A stretch of 63,134 nt of DNA from JAEDES01 sp045649455 (GCA_045649455.1 JAZRPV010000045.1:1-63134), one strand, 5' to 3'. Positions 47,867 to 56,733 are shown, counted from the first letter of the stretch. The notes: generated from the letters alone by a model not told the origin. Made by a program: numbers and translations.

Positions 47867-49144
47867 CTAAATTTTATTTTCATTTAAGCAAAATACTGCA
47901 TATATTGGGATGTATCTAACATCTTTTCTTGTTGAAAAATTGTTTTCTGTAATTCTATATGCTTGTGGTACAGTAAATTTTTTCATAAATACTGATAATG
48001 ATTTTGCTTTAGATTGTGTTCTTGTTGCAATTTCTAATGGAATTATTTGACCTTTTCTATTTTGAATTACAAAATTTACTTCAGCTTTTCCATCAGATTG
48101 ATAATAATATAGAGCATATCCAGCTTCTACCAATGTCTTGGCAATATGGTTTTCGTATAATGTTTCTCTTAATCTTTCATCTGTTGCAATTTGTTTATAA
48201 TTTAGATGAGACATTGATACTAATAATCCATCATCTGGAATGTATAATTTAAAACTGTCTGTTTCACGACAACTACTTAATGGTGATTTTACTGTTTTAA
48301 TTTTATAACTTCTATATACTATTTGATTATTTATTAAGAAATTAATACTACTTTCATATTCTTTAGCTCTTTTACCAGTTCCCATAAGACCATATTGGAA
48401 CTTTTTATTTTCTTTTTGTAATTGTTCTGGAATTGAATCAAAAACTTCTATTCCTCTTGGTATATCAATTAAGACTTTGTTTAAAGCGATTTCTTTTTTG
48501 TAAACATCAACTATTTTTTGTTTAATTGAATCAATTTCGTATTCACTTTTTCCTGCAATTGATGCTGATACTACTTCTGGTAATCCACCAGATATTAGAT
48601 ATTCTTGGAATAAATCCATTGCAACTTTGTGGAATGGACAAGTTTTATGTTTTTCAAATGATTCTTTAATTAATTCGGCAAGATTTTTTTCATTATGAGC
48701 CCATAAGAATTCTTCAAAATCCATTTCAGACATTCCTTTGAATTGTAGTTCTTCACCTTTAAATTCATTTAAACGTTCTCTATTTGAAGTTATACCTATA
48801 ATATGGTATTTACTTTTACTGCTTCCAAATAATTTCATACCTCTTACAACTTCGATTGATAATAAATTATCTAAGATGATTAATGTATCTTCTGGTAGGA
48901 TAGTTTCCCCTGATATTAATGAAAGATTTAAGATTAACTTCTCTGGTGATTTTTCTTTTTTAAATAGTTCTTCTAATACTTTGTTATTTTCTGTATTGAA
49001 GTAAATTACATTTTTATACTCTTTTTTTCCAAATTCTAAAACTGAGTATGTTTTACCTACTTGTTTTGGACCATATAATATTAGTGGTTTTCTTATAATA
49101 TCTTTTTGCCACTTTCTAAAAAAAGTTTCTATTTTTCGTTCCAT
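47867..49144 (-). CDS. AAA ATPase with DUF4143-type C-terminal domain
   Basis: A 425-residue ATPase of the common bacterial ATP-binding group. The P-loop is LYGPKQVGKTYSVLEFG near residue 24, and Walker B is LIILDNLLS near 95, where Asp-Asn replaces the usual Asp-Glu. The C-terminal half (LYENHIAKTLVEAGYALYYY, then AEVNFVIQNRKGQIIPLEI near 355) matches the DUF4143 nuclease-like domain. The function of the family is not established; defence and transposon-related roles are suggested for some. It has a strong promoter and ends 8 bases before gpmI, so gpmI is probably expressed from the same transcript. Confidence 0.85.
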   Translation of the reverse strand: MERKIETFFRKWQKDIIRKPLILYGPKQVGKTYSVLEFGKKEYKNVIYFNTENNKVLEELFKKEKSPEKLILNLSLISGETILPEDTLIILDNLLSIEVVRGMKLFGSSKSKYHIIGITSNRERLNEFKGEELQFKGMSEMDFEEFLWAHNEKNLAELIKESFEKHKTCPFHKVAMDLFQEYLISGGLPEVVSASIAGKSEYEIDSIKQKIVDVYKKEIALNKVLIDIPRGIEVFDSIPEQLQKENKKFQYGLMGTGKRAKEYESSINFLINNQIVYRSYKIKTVKSPLSSCRETDSFKLYIPDDGLLVSMSHLNYKQIATDERLRETLYENHIAKTLVEAGYALYYYQSDGKAEVNFVIQNRKGQIIPLEIATRTQSKAKSLSVFMKKFTVPQAYRITENNFSTRKDVRYIPIYAVFCLNENKI

Positions 49145-49177
49145 TTACTGTATCCTCCTAACATATTTTATAAATTA

Positions 49178-49206
49178 AGTATACTTATTTATCGTCATAA
49201 AGTCAA
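49178..49206 (-). promoter_or_regulatory. Sigma-A promoter of the ATPase-gpmI unit
   Basis: Minus-strand TTGACT (49201-49206), 17-base spacer, TATACT (49178-49183); AGGAGGA precedes the start codon. Confidence 0.75.
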
Positions 49207-49242
49207 TAAATGTATTTGTGAAAACAAAAAAAATAACTTAAA

Positions 49243-49273
49243 ATAAAAAAACAACTTTATTTTAGAGTTGCTT
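49243..49273 (-). terminator. Terminator after spo0A
   Basis: Minus-strand AGCAACT and AGTTGTT (one G-T pair) with a nine-base loop, then seven T. Confidence 0.7.
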
Positions 49274-49288
49274 TCTTATTAAAACTTA

Positions 49289-50065
49289 TTATCTACTTAA
49301 AAGTGGTTTATTATATTCTAACCTTAATTTATCTGCAATTGTAATTATAAATTCCGAATTAGTCGGTTTTGCTTTATCTATATCAACACTATGACCAAAT
49401 ATGTCTTCCATTAACTGCCAATTACCTCTATTCCAACTTACTTCAATAGCGTGTCTTATTGCTCTTTCTACTCTGGAAACTGTTGTTTTAAAACATTTTG
49501 CTATTTCTGGATACAGCTCTTTTGTAATTCCACCTATTATTTCTGGATTTTTATAAACGAGTGTTATTCCTTCTCTTATATATTGATAACCCTTTATGTG
49601 TGACGGGACCCCAAGCTCATGTAAAGTTTTTGTGATACAAATTTGAAGATTATTATGAAAAACATCTAATGTATGGCTTCCATATTTAACACCAATCATT
49701 ACTTCCTTTATTCTTTTTTCTAGATCTTCTAGTCGATAAGGTTTTAATAAGAAGTAATTAACTCTATATTCTGATACTCTTCTAATAACATCTTGAGTAT
49801 TATAAGAAGTTACTACTATAACTTTTTTATCTATATTCTTTTCAGCAAGATATTCTAAGATGCTCAGCCCATCTTTAGTAGGCAAGATTAGGTCCATTAA
49901 AATTAAATCGTACTCATCTTGTTTTGCTTCTATTAATCTTATTGCTTCTTCACCATCGTTTGCACAATGTGCAACCATGATTTCAGCATTATCTTTGAAA
50001 AACTCTTTAATCATTTCTACTAAACATTTGTTGTCATCTATTACGAATAGTCTTGTCTTGTTCAT
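49289..50065 (-). CDS. spo0A: Sporulation master regulator Spo0A
   Basis: A 258-residue response regulator. The receiver domain has the acid pocket (FVIDDNK near residue 8), the phosphoacceptor Asp in DLILMDLILPTKDG near 57, Thr in VVTSYN near 85 and Lys in FLLKPY near 107. The C-terminal effector domain is strongly conserved: LGVPSHIKGYQYIREGI near 150, TTVSRVERAIRHAIEVSW near 193 (recognition helix) and KAKPTNSEFIITIADKLRLE near 232. It therefore looks fully functional. It is monocistronic, with 0A-box-like sites upstream. WhiA and a SpoIID-like protein are in the window; the other sporulation genes are elsewhere or absent. Confidence 0.97.
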   Translation of the reverse strand: MNKTRLFVIDDNKCLVEMIKEFFKDNAEIMVAHCANDGEEAIRLIEAKQDEYDLILMDLILPTKDGLSILEYLAEKNIDKKVIVVTSYNTQDVIRRVSEYRVNYFLLKPYRLEDLEKRIKEVMIGVKYGSHTLDVFHNNLQICITKTLHELGVPSHIKGYQYIREGITLVYKNPEIIGGITKELYPEIAKCFKTTVSRVERAIRHAIEVSWNRGNWQLMEDIFGHSVDIDKAKPTNSEFIITIADKLRLEYNKPLLSR

Positions 50066-50109
50066 GGTGCTCTCAATTTTATATCACGCGTATTTTAATT
50101 ATATAATAT

Positions 50110-50153
50110 TTTGTCATAAATTGGTAGGAAAAAAAAAGACAACTTTTGTCGAA
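50110..50153. promoter_or_regulatory. Candidate 0A boxes upstream of spo0A
   Basis: TTTGTCGAA at 50145-50153 matches the Spo0A-binding consensus TTTGTCRAA, and TTTGTCATA at 50110-50118 is one base off it. They lie about 45-90 bases upstream of the spo0A start codon, on the promoter side. The better site is also the loop of the tpiA terminator, so chance or RNA structure could explain part of it. Confidence 0.45.
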
Positions 50154-50162
50154 ATTGTCTTT
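50130..50162 (-). terminator. Terminator after tpiA
   Basis: Minus-strand AAAGACAA and TTGTCTTT around a loop, then nine T; overlaps the tpiA stop codon. Confidence 0.8.
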
Positions 50163-50857
50163 TATAATTTTTCTATAAATTCTTTTAATGTCATTGGTTT
50201 TAAGCTTAATCCGCCTAATAAGTATCCATCAATTGTTGGACATTTCTTTAGTTCATCAATATTTTTTTCATTAGCACTTCCACCATATAGTATCTTACTT
50301 TCTGGTAGTAAAGATTTAATTAATTGAAGAACTTCTTCTATTTCATCGTTTGTTGGGATTAATCCTGTTCCAATTGACCAAATTGGTTCATATGCAACTA
50401 TTAATGTCGCTTTTTCTTCGTCTGTTAAACCATCAGTATCTTTTGTTATTTCATTTGTAATAACATCTACAACTTTGTTTTCTTCTCTTTCTTCTCTAGT
50501 TTCACCGCAACATAATATTGGAGTGATTCCTGCTGCAAATAATTTTTTTAATTTTTGATTTATTTCTTCATCAGTTTCCCCAAGTTCTTGGCGTCTTTCT
50601 GAGTGACCTACGATACAATACTTAACATTGTAAGATGCTAAATCGGTTGCAGAGATTTCACCAGTATGTGCTCCTTTATCATTTTTACTTACGTTTTGTG
50701 CTCCAAGAGAACAATTTTTCAAATTAAAGTTGGCAATATTTAAATGTGTTGGACACATTATCATTGGATGTTCTGTTGATAACTTTGAAAATTCTTCTTG
50801 ATATGAAGCAAATTCTTCTTTGTTTAAATTAGATTTATTATTTAAAGCTATAATCAT
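50162..50857 (-). CDS. tpiA: Triosephosphate isomerase, short form
   Basis: A 231-residue glycolytic enzyme, about 20 residues shorter than usual. The N-terminus begins directly with IIALNNKSNLN, holding the Asn-x-Lys pair of the NWKMN motif. The catalytic His is in YCIVGHSERRQELGE near residue 83, the catalytic Glu in VAYEPIWSIGTGLIP near 150 (loop 6 follows), and the phosphate loop is ILYGGSANEKN near 192. It starts 2 bases after the glycosyltransferase stop codon and is followed by a terminator, so it ends the pgk unit. Confidence 0.93.
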   Translation of the reverse strand: MIIALNNKSNLNKEEFASYQEEFSKLSTEHPMIMCPTHLNIANFNLKNCSLGAQNVSKNDKGAHTGEISATDLASYNVKYCIVGHSERRQELGETDEEINQKLKKLFAAGITPILCCGETREEREENKVVDVITNEITKDTDGLTDEEKATLIVAYEPIWSIGTGLIPTNDEIEEVLQLIKSLLPESKILYGGSANEKNIDELKKCPTIDGYLLGGLSLKPMTLKEFIEKL

Positions 50858-50859
50858 AT

Positions 50860-52083
50860 TTACTCTCCTTTAAAGAAATTAACTATTTTAGTAATGATTC
50901 CTGTTCTTTCTTTCTTTTCTTTTAATGCTCTTTGGTATACTTCAAGTACACTAGATGCATAGCTTCGTGAACTACAATGTTCCGCTTGAACTCTTGCTTG
51001 CTTACTATATGCATCAATAATTTTTTTATTTTCATAGAATTCAATTACTTGATTAATATATTCTTCTTGATTTTTAAACACTCTACCATTTAACTCATCT
51101 GTTACTGTTCCTCTAAATGAATCATCATCAATACATAGTGGCGGAACTCCTGCAGCCATAGCTTCTATTACTGTTAAACCTTGTGTTTCTGTAGTAGATG
51201 CAGTTGCAAAGACATTTGATGCATGGTAGTAAATAGGAATTTCTTCCCACGCAGCTTTTCCATTGAAAATTATATTATCTTTTAATCCTAGATTTTCTGC
51301 TAATTGTTCATATTTTTGTTTATCTGGTCCATCTCCAACAATTAGAAGTTTAATATGATCATCATATTCTACTAATTTCTTTTGAGCTTCTATTAAGAAT
51401 TCTACATTCTTTTCTTCGGCTAGTCTACCTACAAATAGAATTGTAAATTCATTTTTCTTTAGGCCTAGTTTTTTCTTTAATGATTCTACTTCTTTCTTAT
51501 TAACATTTTCTTCAAAGAAACGATCTACTTCTATTCCTGTTGGAATTATATGAATATTTTTTGTAAAATTATATTTTTCTTTGAATAAACTATATATTTT
51601 ATTAGTTGGTACAATTAATTCATTGGCAGTTTTATCACAATAGAATTTTGTTAAATACTCAACTATTTTCTTACTTGATTTTTCAAAATATCCATGAGTT
51701 ATATAATGAGTATAATCTTCATATAAAGTATGATATGTGTGAACTAGTGGAATATTAAATTGTTTTGCAAATAGTCTTGCTAGTATTCCTACACCAAATT
51801 CCGTATGGGAATGGATTACATCTAAGTTCCATTTTTTCATTTTATTAATTAATGTTACTGGATAAATACTACTTAGTCTGTAATCGTAAATACCAATTGG
51901 AATTCCAGCTACTTTTAATATTCTTTCTTTTTCATCATATTCATGTTTTAAAGCATTACTACTTACAGTAACTACATATACTGTATGTCCTTGTTGTTCT
52001 AATGCTCTTTTTAACATTGCTACACTTGTTGATACTCCATTAATAAATGGAGGGTATGTATCTGTAAATAATCCGATACGCAT
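50860..52083 (-). CDS. GT4 glycosyltransferase, probably glycolipid synthesis
   Basis: A 407-residue glycosyltransferase of family 4. MRIGLFTDTYPPFINGVSTS at the start, the donor-binding region (ILFVGRLAEEKNVEFLIEAQ near 215) and the E-x7-E motif (ATASTTETQGLTVIEAMAAG near 305) are typical. It most resembles enzymes that put glucose on diacylglycerol to make membrane glycolipids, from the start sequence; the substrate is inferred. The last 30 residues are basic and may bind the membrane. It lies between the 52116 gene and tpiA in a probable pgk-tpiA transcript. Confidence 0.85.
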   Translation of the reverse strand: MRIGLFTDTYPPFINGVSTSVAMLKRALEQQGHTVYVVTVSSNALKHEYDEKERILKVAGIPIGIYDYRLSSIYPVTLINKMKKWNLDVIHSHTEFGVGILARLFAKQFNIPLVHTYHTLYEDYTHYITHGYFEKSSKKIVEYLTKFYCDKTANELIVPTNKIYSLFKEKYNFTKNIHIIPTGIEVDRFFEENVNKKEVESLKKKLGLKKNEFTILFVGRLAEEKNVEFLIEAQKKLVEYDDHIKLLIVGDGPDKQKYEQLAENLGLKDNIIFNGKAAWEEIPIYYHASNVFATASTTETQGLTVIEAMAAGVPPLCIDDDSFRGTVTDELNGRVFKNQEEYINQVIEFYENKKIIDAYSKQARVQAEHCSSRSYASSVLEVYQRALKEKKERTGIITKIVNFFKGE

Positions 52084-52115
52084 ATTTTCACCTTCTTATA
52101 AAAAAAGACAAGAGT

Positions 52116-52622
52116 CTAATGTAGATGAGTAAATTTACTACTAACTGCTTGACTTTCTTTTTCTTTTAAATATGTTACATAGCCGTCTTCTTCACCAAGA
52201 TTTTCAAATGATTGTTCAAGGCTATCTATTAATGTTCTTTCAGTTACTTTGATTGATACAAATACTTCTTCCATACCTAAGACATTTAGAGCGTATTCGG
52301 CCGCTAAATCGATAATAGGTCTTTTTTTCTTTTGAGATAATGGCGCAAAATAGATATTACAGGTTTTTATATCTTTTGATGCATGAATTATACAGGCATC
52401 TGTTATACTCTTTTGTCCTGTAAATAGAGTTAAAGATATTTCATTATCTTTAGCTAGATGTTCCTTGTATTCTTCTTCGGTTTGTTGTCCTCTTGTAGTT
52501 AAAAGGGCAGTTGTTGCGTCTGTTGGTAAATTATTATCTCTTTCAAAATTGTCTAGTAATTCCATATGTTCATTGTTATATGGACTTACTACTGTTAGTT
52601 TATTTGTATTCAATCGTTCCAC
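52116..52622 (-). CDS. Unknown 168-aa protein, possibly GNAT-like
   Basis: A 168-residue protein. The alternation of strands and helices and the segment PIIDLAAEYALNVLGMEEVFVSI near residue 100 resemble a GNAT acetyltransferase, but the acetyl-CoA Q/R-x-x-G-x-G/A loop is not evident (SQKKKRPI occupies that place). It may be an inactive or divergent member. Its start overlaps the end of pgk closely (adjacent codons), so it is co-translated with a glycolytic gene. A short 4-base hairpin with seven T follows the stop codon, perhaps a weak attenuator before the glycosyltransferase. Confidence 0.6.
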   Translation of the reverse strand: MERLNTNKLTVVSPYNNEHMELLDNFERDNNLPTDATTALLTTRGQQTEEEYKEHLAKDNEISLTLFTGQKSITDACIIHASKDIKTCNIYFAPLSQKKKRPIIDLAAEYALNVLGMEEVFVSIKVTERTLIDSLEQSFENLGEEDGYVTYLKEKESQAVSSKFTHLH

Positions 52623-53801
52623 CTACTTTATTGCTTCAATACCTGGTAATGCTTTTCCTTCTAGATATTCTAGAGTAGCTCCTCCTCCTGTTGAAGCATG
52701 ATATACTTTTTCTTTTAGATCTGCTGCAGCTGCTGCGGCAACGATGTCTCCACCACCTAAAATTGTTTTTATATCATTGTCTACTAAGAATTGTAATAAT
52801 TCATCAGTATGTTTTTTATATTTTTCAAATTCATAAACACCTAATGGTCCATTCCAAATTACTGTTTTTGCATCTTTTAAATGGTTTGCAAAAGTTTCTT
52901 TTGTTTCAGGACCAATGTCTAATCCCATTTCATTGTATTCAATTTCATTGATTGAACGTACTTTATATTCCTCATTATTTGAATATTCAGTTGTTACTGC
53001 TACATCTACTGGTAAAACAATTTTGTCACCATAGTCTTTTAATATTCTTGTACAGAACTCTAAGTTTTCTTCATCTAATAGTGATGTTCCAATTTCATAA
53101 CCGTCTGCTTTTAAGAATGTGAATGCCATTCCTCCACCAATTAATATCTTATCTGCTTTTGTTACTAAATTTTCAATTACACCAATCTTATCAGATACTT
53201 TAGCTCCTCCTAATACAACCATAAATGGTTTTTCAGGATTATCTAATGCACTTAGTGCAGTTAACTCTTTTTCAATTAAGAATCCGAATGCAGAATTTCC
53301 TGGTAAGTTTGTAGCTATACCGACATTGGATGCGTGCGCTCTATGGATTGTTCCAAAAGCATCATTAATAAATACATCTCCTAATGAAGCCCAATATTTA
53401 CCTAATTCTTCATCATTCTTACTTTCTTTTTTACCGTCTAAATCTTCATAACGTGTATTTTGAATTAATACTACGTCACCATCTTTCATATTATTGATTG
53501 CTTCTTCAAGGCGTTCTCCTCTTGTTTCATCAATAAATGTTACTGGTCTTTCTAATAATTCTTGTAATCTTACTGCTACTGGAGCTAGGTTATTCTTTTC
53601 TAAATCAGCTTCTTCTTTTACTCTTCCTAAGTGAGAAAGTAAAATTACCTTAGCATTTTTGTCTAAACAATAGTTAATTGTTTGTAGACTACTTACAATT
53701 CTTGTGTCGTCTCCAATCTTTCCATCTTTTAGTGGAACATTGAAGTCACAACGAATAAGTACTTTCTTATTTTCAATATTTAAGTCCTTGATTGTTTTCA
53801 T
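52623..53801 (-). CDS. pgk: Phosphoglycerate kinase
   Basis: A 392-residue two-domain glycolytic kinase of normal length. The substrate-binding start is KKVLIRCDFNVPLKDGKIGD near residue 13, with SHLGR near 55; the nucleotide domain has VVLGGAKVSDKIGVIENL near 193 and a glycine-rich STGGGATLEYLEGK near 370. It has its own extended -10 promoter, separate from gap, and heads the pgk-52116-glycosyltransferase-tpiA unit. Confidence 0.97.
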   Translation of the reverse strand: MKTIKDLNIENKKVLIRCDFNVPLKDGKIGDDTRIVSSLQTINYCLDKNAKVILLSHLGRVKEEADLEKNNLAPVAVRLQELLERPVTFIDETRGERLEEAINNMKDGDVVLIQNTRYEDLDGKKESKNDEELGKYWASLGDVFINDAFGTIHRAHASNVGIATNLPGNSAFGFLIEKELTALSALDNPEKPFMVVLGGAKVSDKIGVIENLVTKADKILIGGGMAFTFLKADGYEIGTSLLDEENLEFCTRILKDYGDKIVLPVDVAVTTEYSNNEEYKVRSINEIEYNEMGLDIGPETKETFANHLKDAKTVIWNGPLGVYEFEKYKKHTDELLQFLVDNDIKTILGGGDIVAAAAAADLKEKVYHASTGGGATLEYLEGKALPGIEAIK

Positions 53802-53828
53802 AGGTCATATTCTCCTTGTCTTAACTTA

Positions 53829-53837
53829 AGTATATCA
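53829..53837 (-). promoter_or_regulatory. Extended -10 promoter of the pgk unit
   Basis: Minus-strand TGATATACT about 28 bases before the start codon. Confidence 0.45.
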
Positions 53838-53848
53838 TTTTTAATAAA

Positions 53849-53875
53849 TAAAAAAAAGGAATTGCTTCCTTTTTT
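53849..53875 (-). terminator. Terminator after gap
   Basis: Minus-strand AAAAAGGAA and TTCCTTTTT with loop GCAA, then a T run. Confidence 0.85.
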
Positions 53876-53889
53876 AACTTATTTTTACA

Positions 53890-54891
53890 TTATTTCATTA
53901 AGTATTTAGCAGTTCTAACCATTTGAGCAGTATAACTCATTTCATTGTCATACCAAGAAACAACTTTTACTAATTGTTTTCCATTTACTTCTAGAACACT
54001 AGTACTTAATCCGTCTACTAATGAACCACATCTACGTCCGATTACGTCACTTGAAACGATTGGATCTTCTGTATATTCAAGAGTTTCATTTGTAGCAGCT
54101 TTTAATGTCGCATTAATTTCTTCTGCAGTAGTGTTAGTTTTTAATTCTAAAGATAAATCAACAACTGATCCTGTTGGTACAGGTACACGCATTGCAGTTC
54201 CATCTAATTTTCCTGCTAAGTTTGGACATACTAATCCAATTGCAGAAGCTGCTCCTGTTGAAGCTGGGATAATATTTGCAGCACAAGCTCTACCACGACG
54301 TGCTTTGATACCTTTTTTATGTGCGATATCAAGTGATGCTTGGTCATTTGTATAAGCATGAACTGTTGTCATAAATCCTTTTTCAATACCAAATTTTTTA
54401 TCTAAAACATCTACTACTGGAGCTAAACAGTTAGTAGTACATGAAGCTGCACTAATAATCTTTTCATCTCCTGTTAATGTTTCATGGTTTACGTTGTAAA
54501 CGATTGTTTTTATATCTCCTTTTGCTGGTGCAGAGATAATTACTTTTTTAGCTCCAGCATTAATGTGAGCCATTGCTTTTTCTTCTGATGTAAATAATCC
54601 AGTACATTCAAATACTACATCTACATCTAATTCTTTCCATGGTAACATTGCTGGATCTTTTTCAGCATATACTTTTACACGTCTATTACCGATAATAATT
54701 TCATCTTCATCATTAGAAATTTCATCAATACGATAATTTCTATGATTAGTATCATATTTTAATAAATATGCTAATTGTTCTGCATCTGTTAAGTCATTAA
54801 TTGCTACTACTTCAAATTCTTCATTTTCTTCCATTAAACGGAAACATAATCTACCGATTCTTCCGAATCCATTGATTGCAACTTTAATCAT
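53890..54891 (-). CDS. gap: Glyceraldehyde-3-phosphate dehydrogenase
   Basis: A 333-residue NAD-dependent glycolytic enzyme. The cofactor domain starts INGFGRIGRLCFRLMEE and the catalytic Cys is in ISAASCTTNCLAPV near residue 150; VSWYDNEMSYTAQM near 313 closes the active site. The Asp after the second strand (AINDLTDAEQL) fits NAD preference and a glycolytic GapA role. It has its own strong promoter and terminator, so it can be expressed more than pgk. No CggR-type regulator gene is upstream. Confidence 0.97.
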   Translation of the reverse strand: MIKVAINGFGRIGRLCFRLMEENEEFEVVAINDLTDAEQLAYLLKYDTNHRNYRIDEISNDEDEIIIGNRRVKVYAEKDPAMLPWKELDVDVVFECTGLFTSEEKAMAHINAGAKKVIISAPAKGDIKTIVYNVNHETLTGDEKIISAASCTTNCLAPVVDVLDKKFGIEKGFMTTVHAYTNDQASLDIAHKKGIKARRGRACAANIIPASTGAASAIGLVCPNLAGKLDGTAMRVPVPTGSVVDLSLELKTNTTAEEINATLKAATNETLEYTEDPIVSSDVIGRRCGSLVDGLSTSVLEVNGKQLVKVVSWYDNEMSYTAQMVRTAKYLMK

Positions 54892-54918
54892 TTATAAATC
54901 CTCTCCTTTTATACTTTA

Positions 54919-54947
54919 ATTATAAATAGTTATTTTTTTCGTTTCAA
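54919..54947 (-). promoter_or_regulatory. Sigma-A promoter of gap
   Basis: Minus-strand TTGAAA (54942-54947), 17-base spacer, TATAAT (54919-54924). Confidence 0.78.
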
Positions 54948-55013
54948 TATATTCGACTTATTTTTACACTTTTCGATGTAAAAATTTTTTCCACAATTAA
55001 TATTGATACAAAA

Positions 55014-55039
55014 TAAAAAATCCACAGAAACTGTGGATT
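55014..55039 (-). terminator. Terminator after the nucleoside kinase gene
   Basis: Minus-strand AATCCACAG and CTGTGGATT with a three-base loop, then T run; a few bases after the stop codon. Confidence 0.85.
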
Positions 55040-55042
55040 AAA

Positions 55043-56695
55043 TTATTCGTGGAAACAACTTCCTCCAATAAACTCTCTTAATATTGAGTCTTGAGGAATT
55101 GAATCTGATGGAATTGGTAAGAATAAACGTAGTAAGTTTATTAAGCGTTTCGCTTCCTCGTAATGTGGTGAATCTGTTGGTACAGAATATAATAATGGTT
55201 CCACATATGTTTTTAAAACACCAATTTCATATATTAATGCTGAATTTATTGTAGCATCTGCTTCTTCTTGATATGGGAAGATATATTTCTCTTCTCCATT
55301 ACGTACACTTGGCCATAAGTTTAGTGTAACATCAACACCATAACCTCGAGTTCTATTATCGCGGATGATTCGTCTCATTAATCTATTATCACTTGTACAA
55401 ATTCTATTATGGTCATCCATATTTAACTCTGTTAAAGCAGATATATATACTTTAAATTTATATTTCTTATCAATATTTGTTAATACTCTAGTATCTAGCG
55501 CATGAATTCCTTCAATTACTAATACATCGTTTGGCTCCATTTGCATATGAGATTTAAATTCTTTTTTTCCTAATGCAAAGTTATATGTTGGAATTGTTAT
55601 TTTTTCTCCATTTAGTAATTGAGCCATTTGTTTATCAAATAATTTTGTATCTACAGCTTCTAGACATTCATAGTCTGGTTTACCATTTTCATCTAATGGT
55701 GTATCTTCTTTTTCAACAAAGTAATCATCCATTGATATTAATTTTGGATTTATACCAAAACTTTGTAAATACATACATAATTTTCTTGACGATGTTGTTT
55801 TTCCAGATGATGATGGTCCTGCTACTAAAATTATTTTTACATTCTTCTTAGCACTTATTTGTTTTGCAACTTCTAAAAGTTTAGCACTTTTCATTGCTTC
55901 TTCTATTCTTATTAAATCACAAACTTTTCCTGTAGTTACTATTTTATTTAATTCTACAGAGTTAGTTACATTCATTATTTTGGCTAAATCTCTTACTTCT
56001 TTATATGCATCATACATATTTGGTTGATGAACATATGGTGGTATTTTTTCAGGAGAATATACGGTTGGATATCTTAAGACAAATCCTTTTTCATTTAAGT
56101 ATGTTAAATCAAAATCTTTTACTTTTCCTGTTGAAGGAGCCATATATCCATAAAAATAATCATATGTATTTCCTAAACGATATAGTTTTACATATCCATT
56201 AGTGTTATATTTTAATACGCCTGCTTTTGCAAAGTCATTATTATTTTCAAAATATTTCATTGCTTCTATACGATCAATTACTACTTTAGTAAATGGCATA
56301 TCTGCACCAATAATATTTTTCATCGTTTCTTTTATTTGTTTTAATTTCTCTTCTGTTAATTTAAATGTTGTTTCAACATATAGTCCTTTTCCTAATGAAT
56401 GATGTACTATTACATTTTCTTTTTTACCAAATAATTTTTTTATTGCATAAACCATTATATAAGTTAATCCACTGATATGACATCTATTACCTACTCTTGA
56501 TGTTAAGTCAATGAATTCAATATCACAGTCTTCTTTTACTGGATATGTTAATTCATGAATTTTATTGTTAATACGTGCTAAAATAATTGGATAGTTAAAT
56601 TTTTCTTGATGTTCATTAGCTATTTCTTGTAAACTAATATCTTTACTATAAGAATATGTTTTACCTTTAATTTTTACTTTTATCGTTTCTAACAT
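55043..56695 (-). CDS. Uridine kinase-like nucleoside kinase with N-terminal TGS and tRNA-synthetase-like domains
   Basis: A 550-residue three-part protein. Residues 1-65 form a TGS-type domain (KVKIKGKTYSYSKDISLQEI). Residues about 70-240 resemble the second additional domain of threonyl/alanyl-tRNA synthetase. The C-terminal part is a PRK/uridine-kinase domain with P-loop LVAGPSSSGKTTSSRKL near 290 and MDDYFVEKEDTPLDENGKPDYE near 325. This architecture is known in Firmicutes and Thermotogae and is annotated nucleoside kinase; it phosphorylates uridine or a related nucleoside. It has its own extended -10 promoter and terminator. Confidence 0.88.
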   Translation of the reverse strand: MLETIKVKIKGKTYSYSKDISLQEIANEHQEKFNYPIILARINNKIHELTYPVKEDCDIEFIDLTSRVGNRCHISGLTYIMVYAIKKLFGKKENVIVHHSLGKGLYVETTFKLTEEKLKQIKETMKNIIGADMPFTKVVIDRIEAMKYFENNNDFAKAGVLKYNTNGYVKLYRLGNTYDYFYGYMAPSTGKVKDFDLTYLNEKGFVLRYPTVYSPEKIPPYVHQPNMYDAYKEVRDLAKIMNVTNSVELNKIVTTGKVCDLIRIEEAMKSAKLLEVAKQISAKKNVKIILVAGPSSSGKTTSSRKLCMYLQSFGINPKLISMDDYFVEKEDTPLDENGKPDYECLEAVDTKLFDKQMAQLLNGEKITIPTYNFALGKKEFKSHMQMEPNDVLVIEGIHALDTRVLTNIDKKYKFKVYISALTELNMDDHNRICTSDNRLMRRIIRDNRTRGYGVDVTLNLWPSVRNGEEKYIFPYQEEADATINSALIYEIGVLKTYVEPLLYSVPTDSPHYEEAKRLINLLRLFLPIPSDSIPQDSILREFIGGSCFHE

Positions 56696-56724
56696 ATAAT
56701 CACCCTTTTTATCATTATGTATTC

Positions 56725-56733
56725 ATTATAGCA
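56725..56733 (-). promoter_or_regulatory. Extended -10 promoter of the nucleoside kinase gene
   Basis: Minus-strand TGCTATAAT about 30 bases before the start codon. Confidence 0.5.

Noticed and set aside
47867..49144. AAA ATPase as part of a defence island.
   Set aside because: No restriction, toxin or phage gene is near it; it shares a transcript with gpmI and has composition like its neighbours.
52098..52115. Terminator between the 52116 gene and the glycosyltransferase gene.
   Set aside because: Stem of only four pairs; kept only as a remark in the gene entry, since tpiA and the glycosyltransferase probably depend on read-through.
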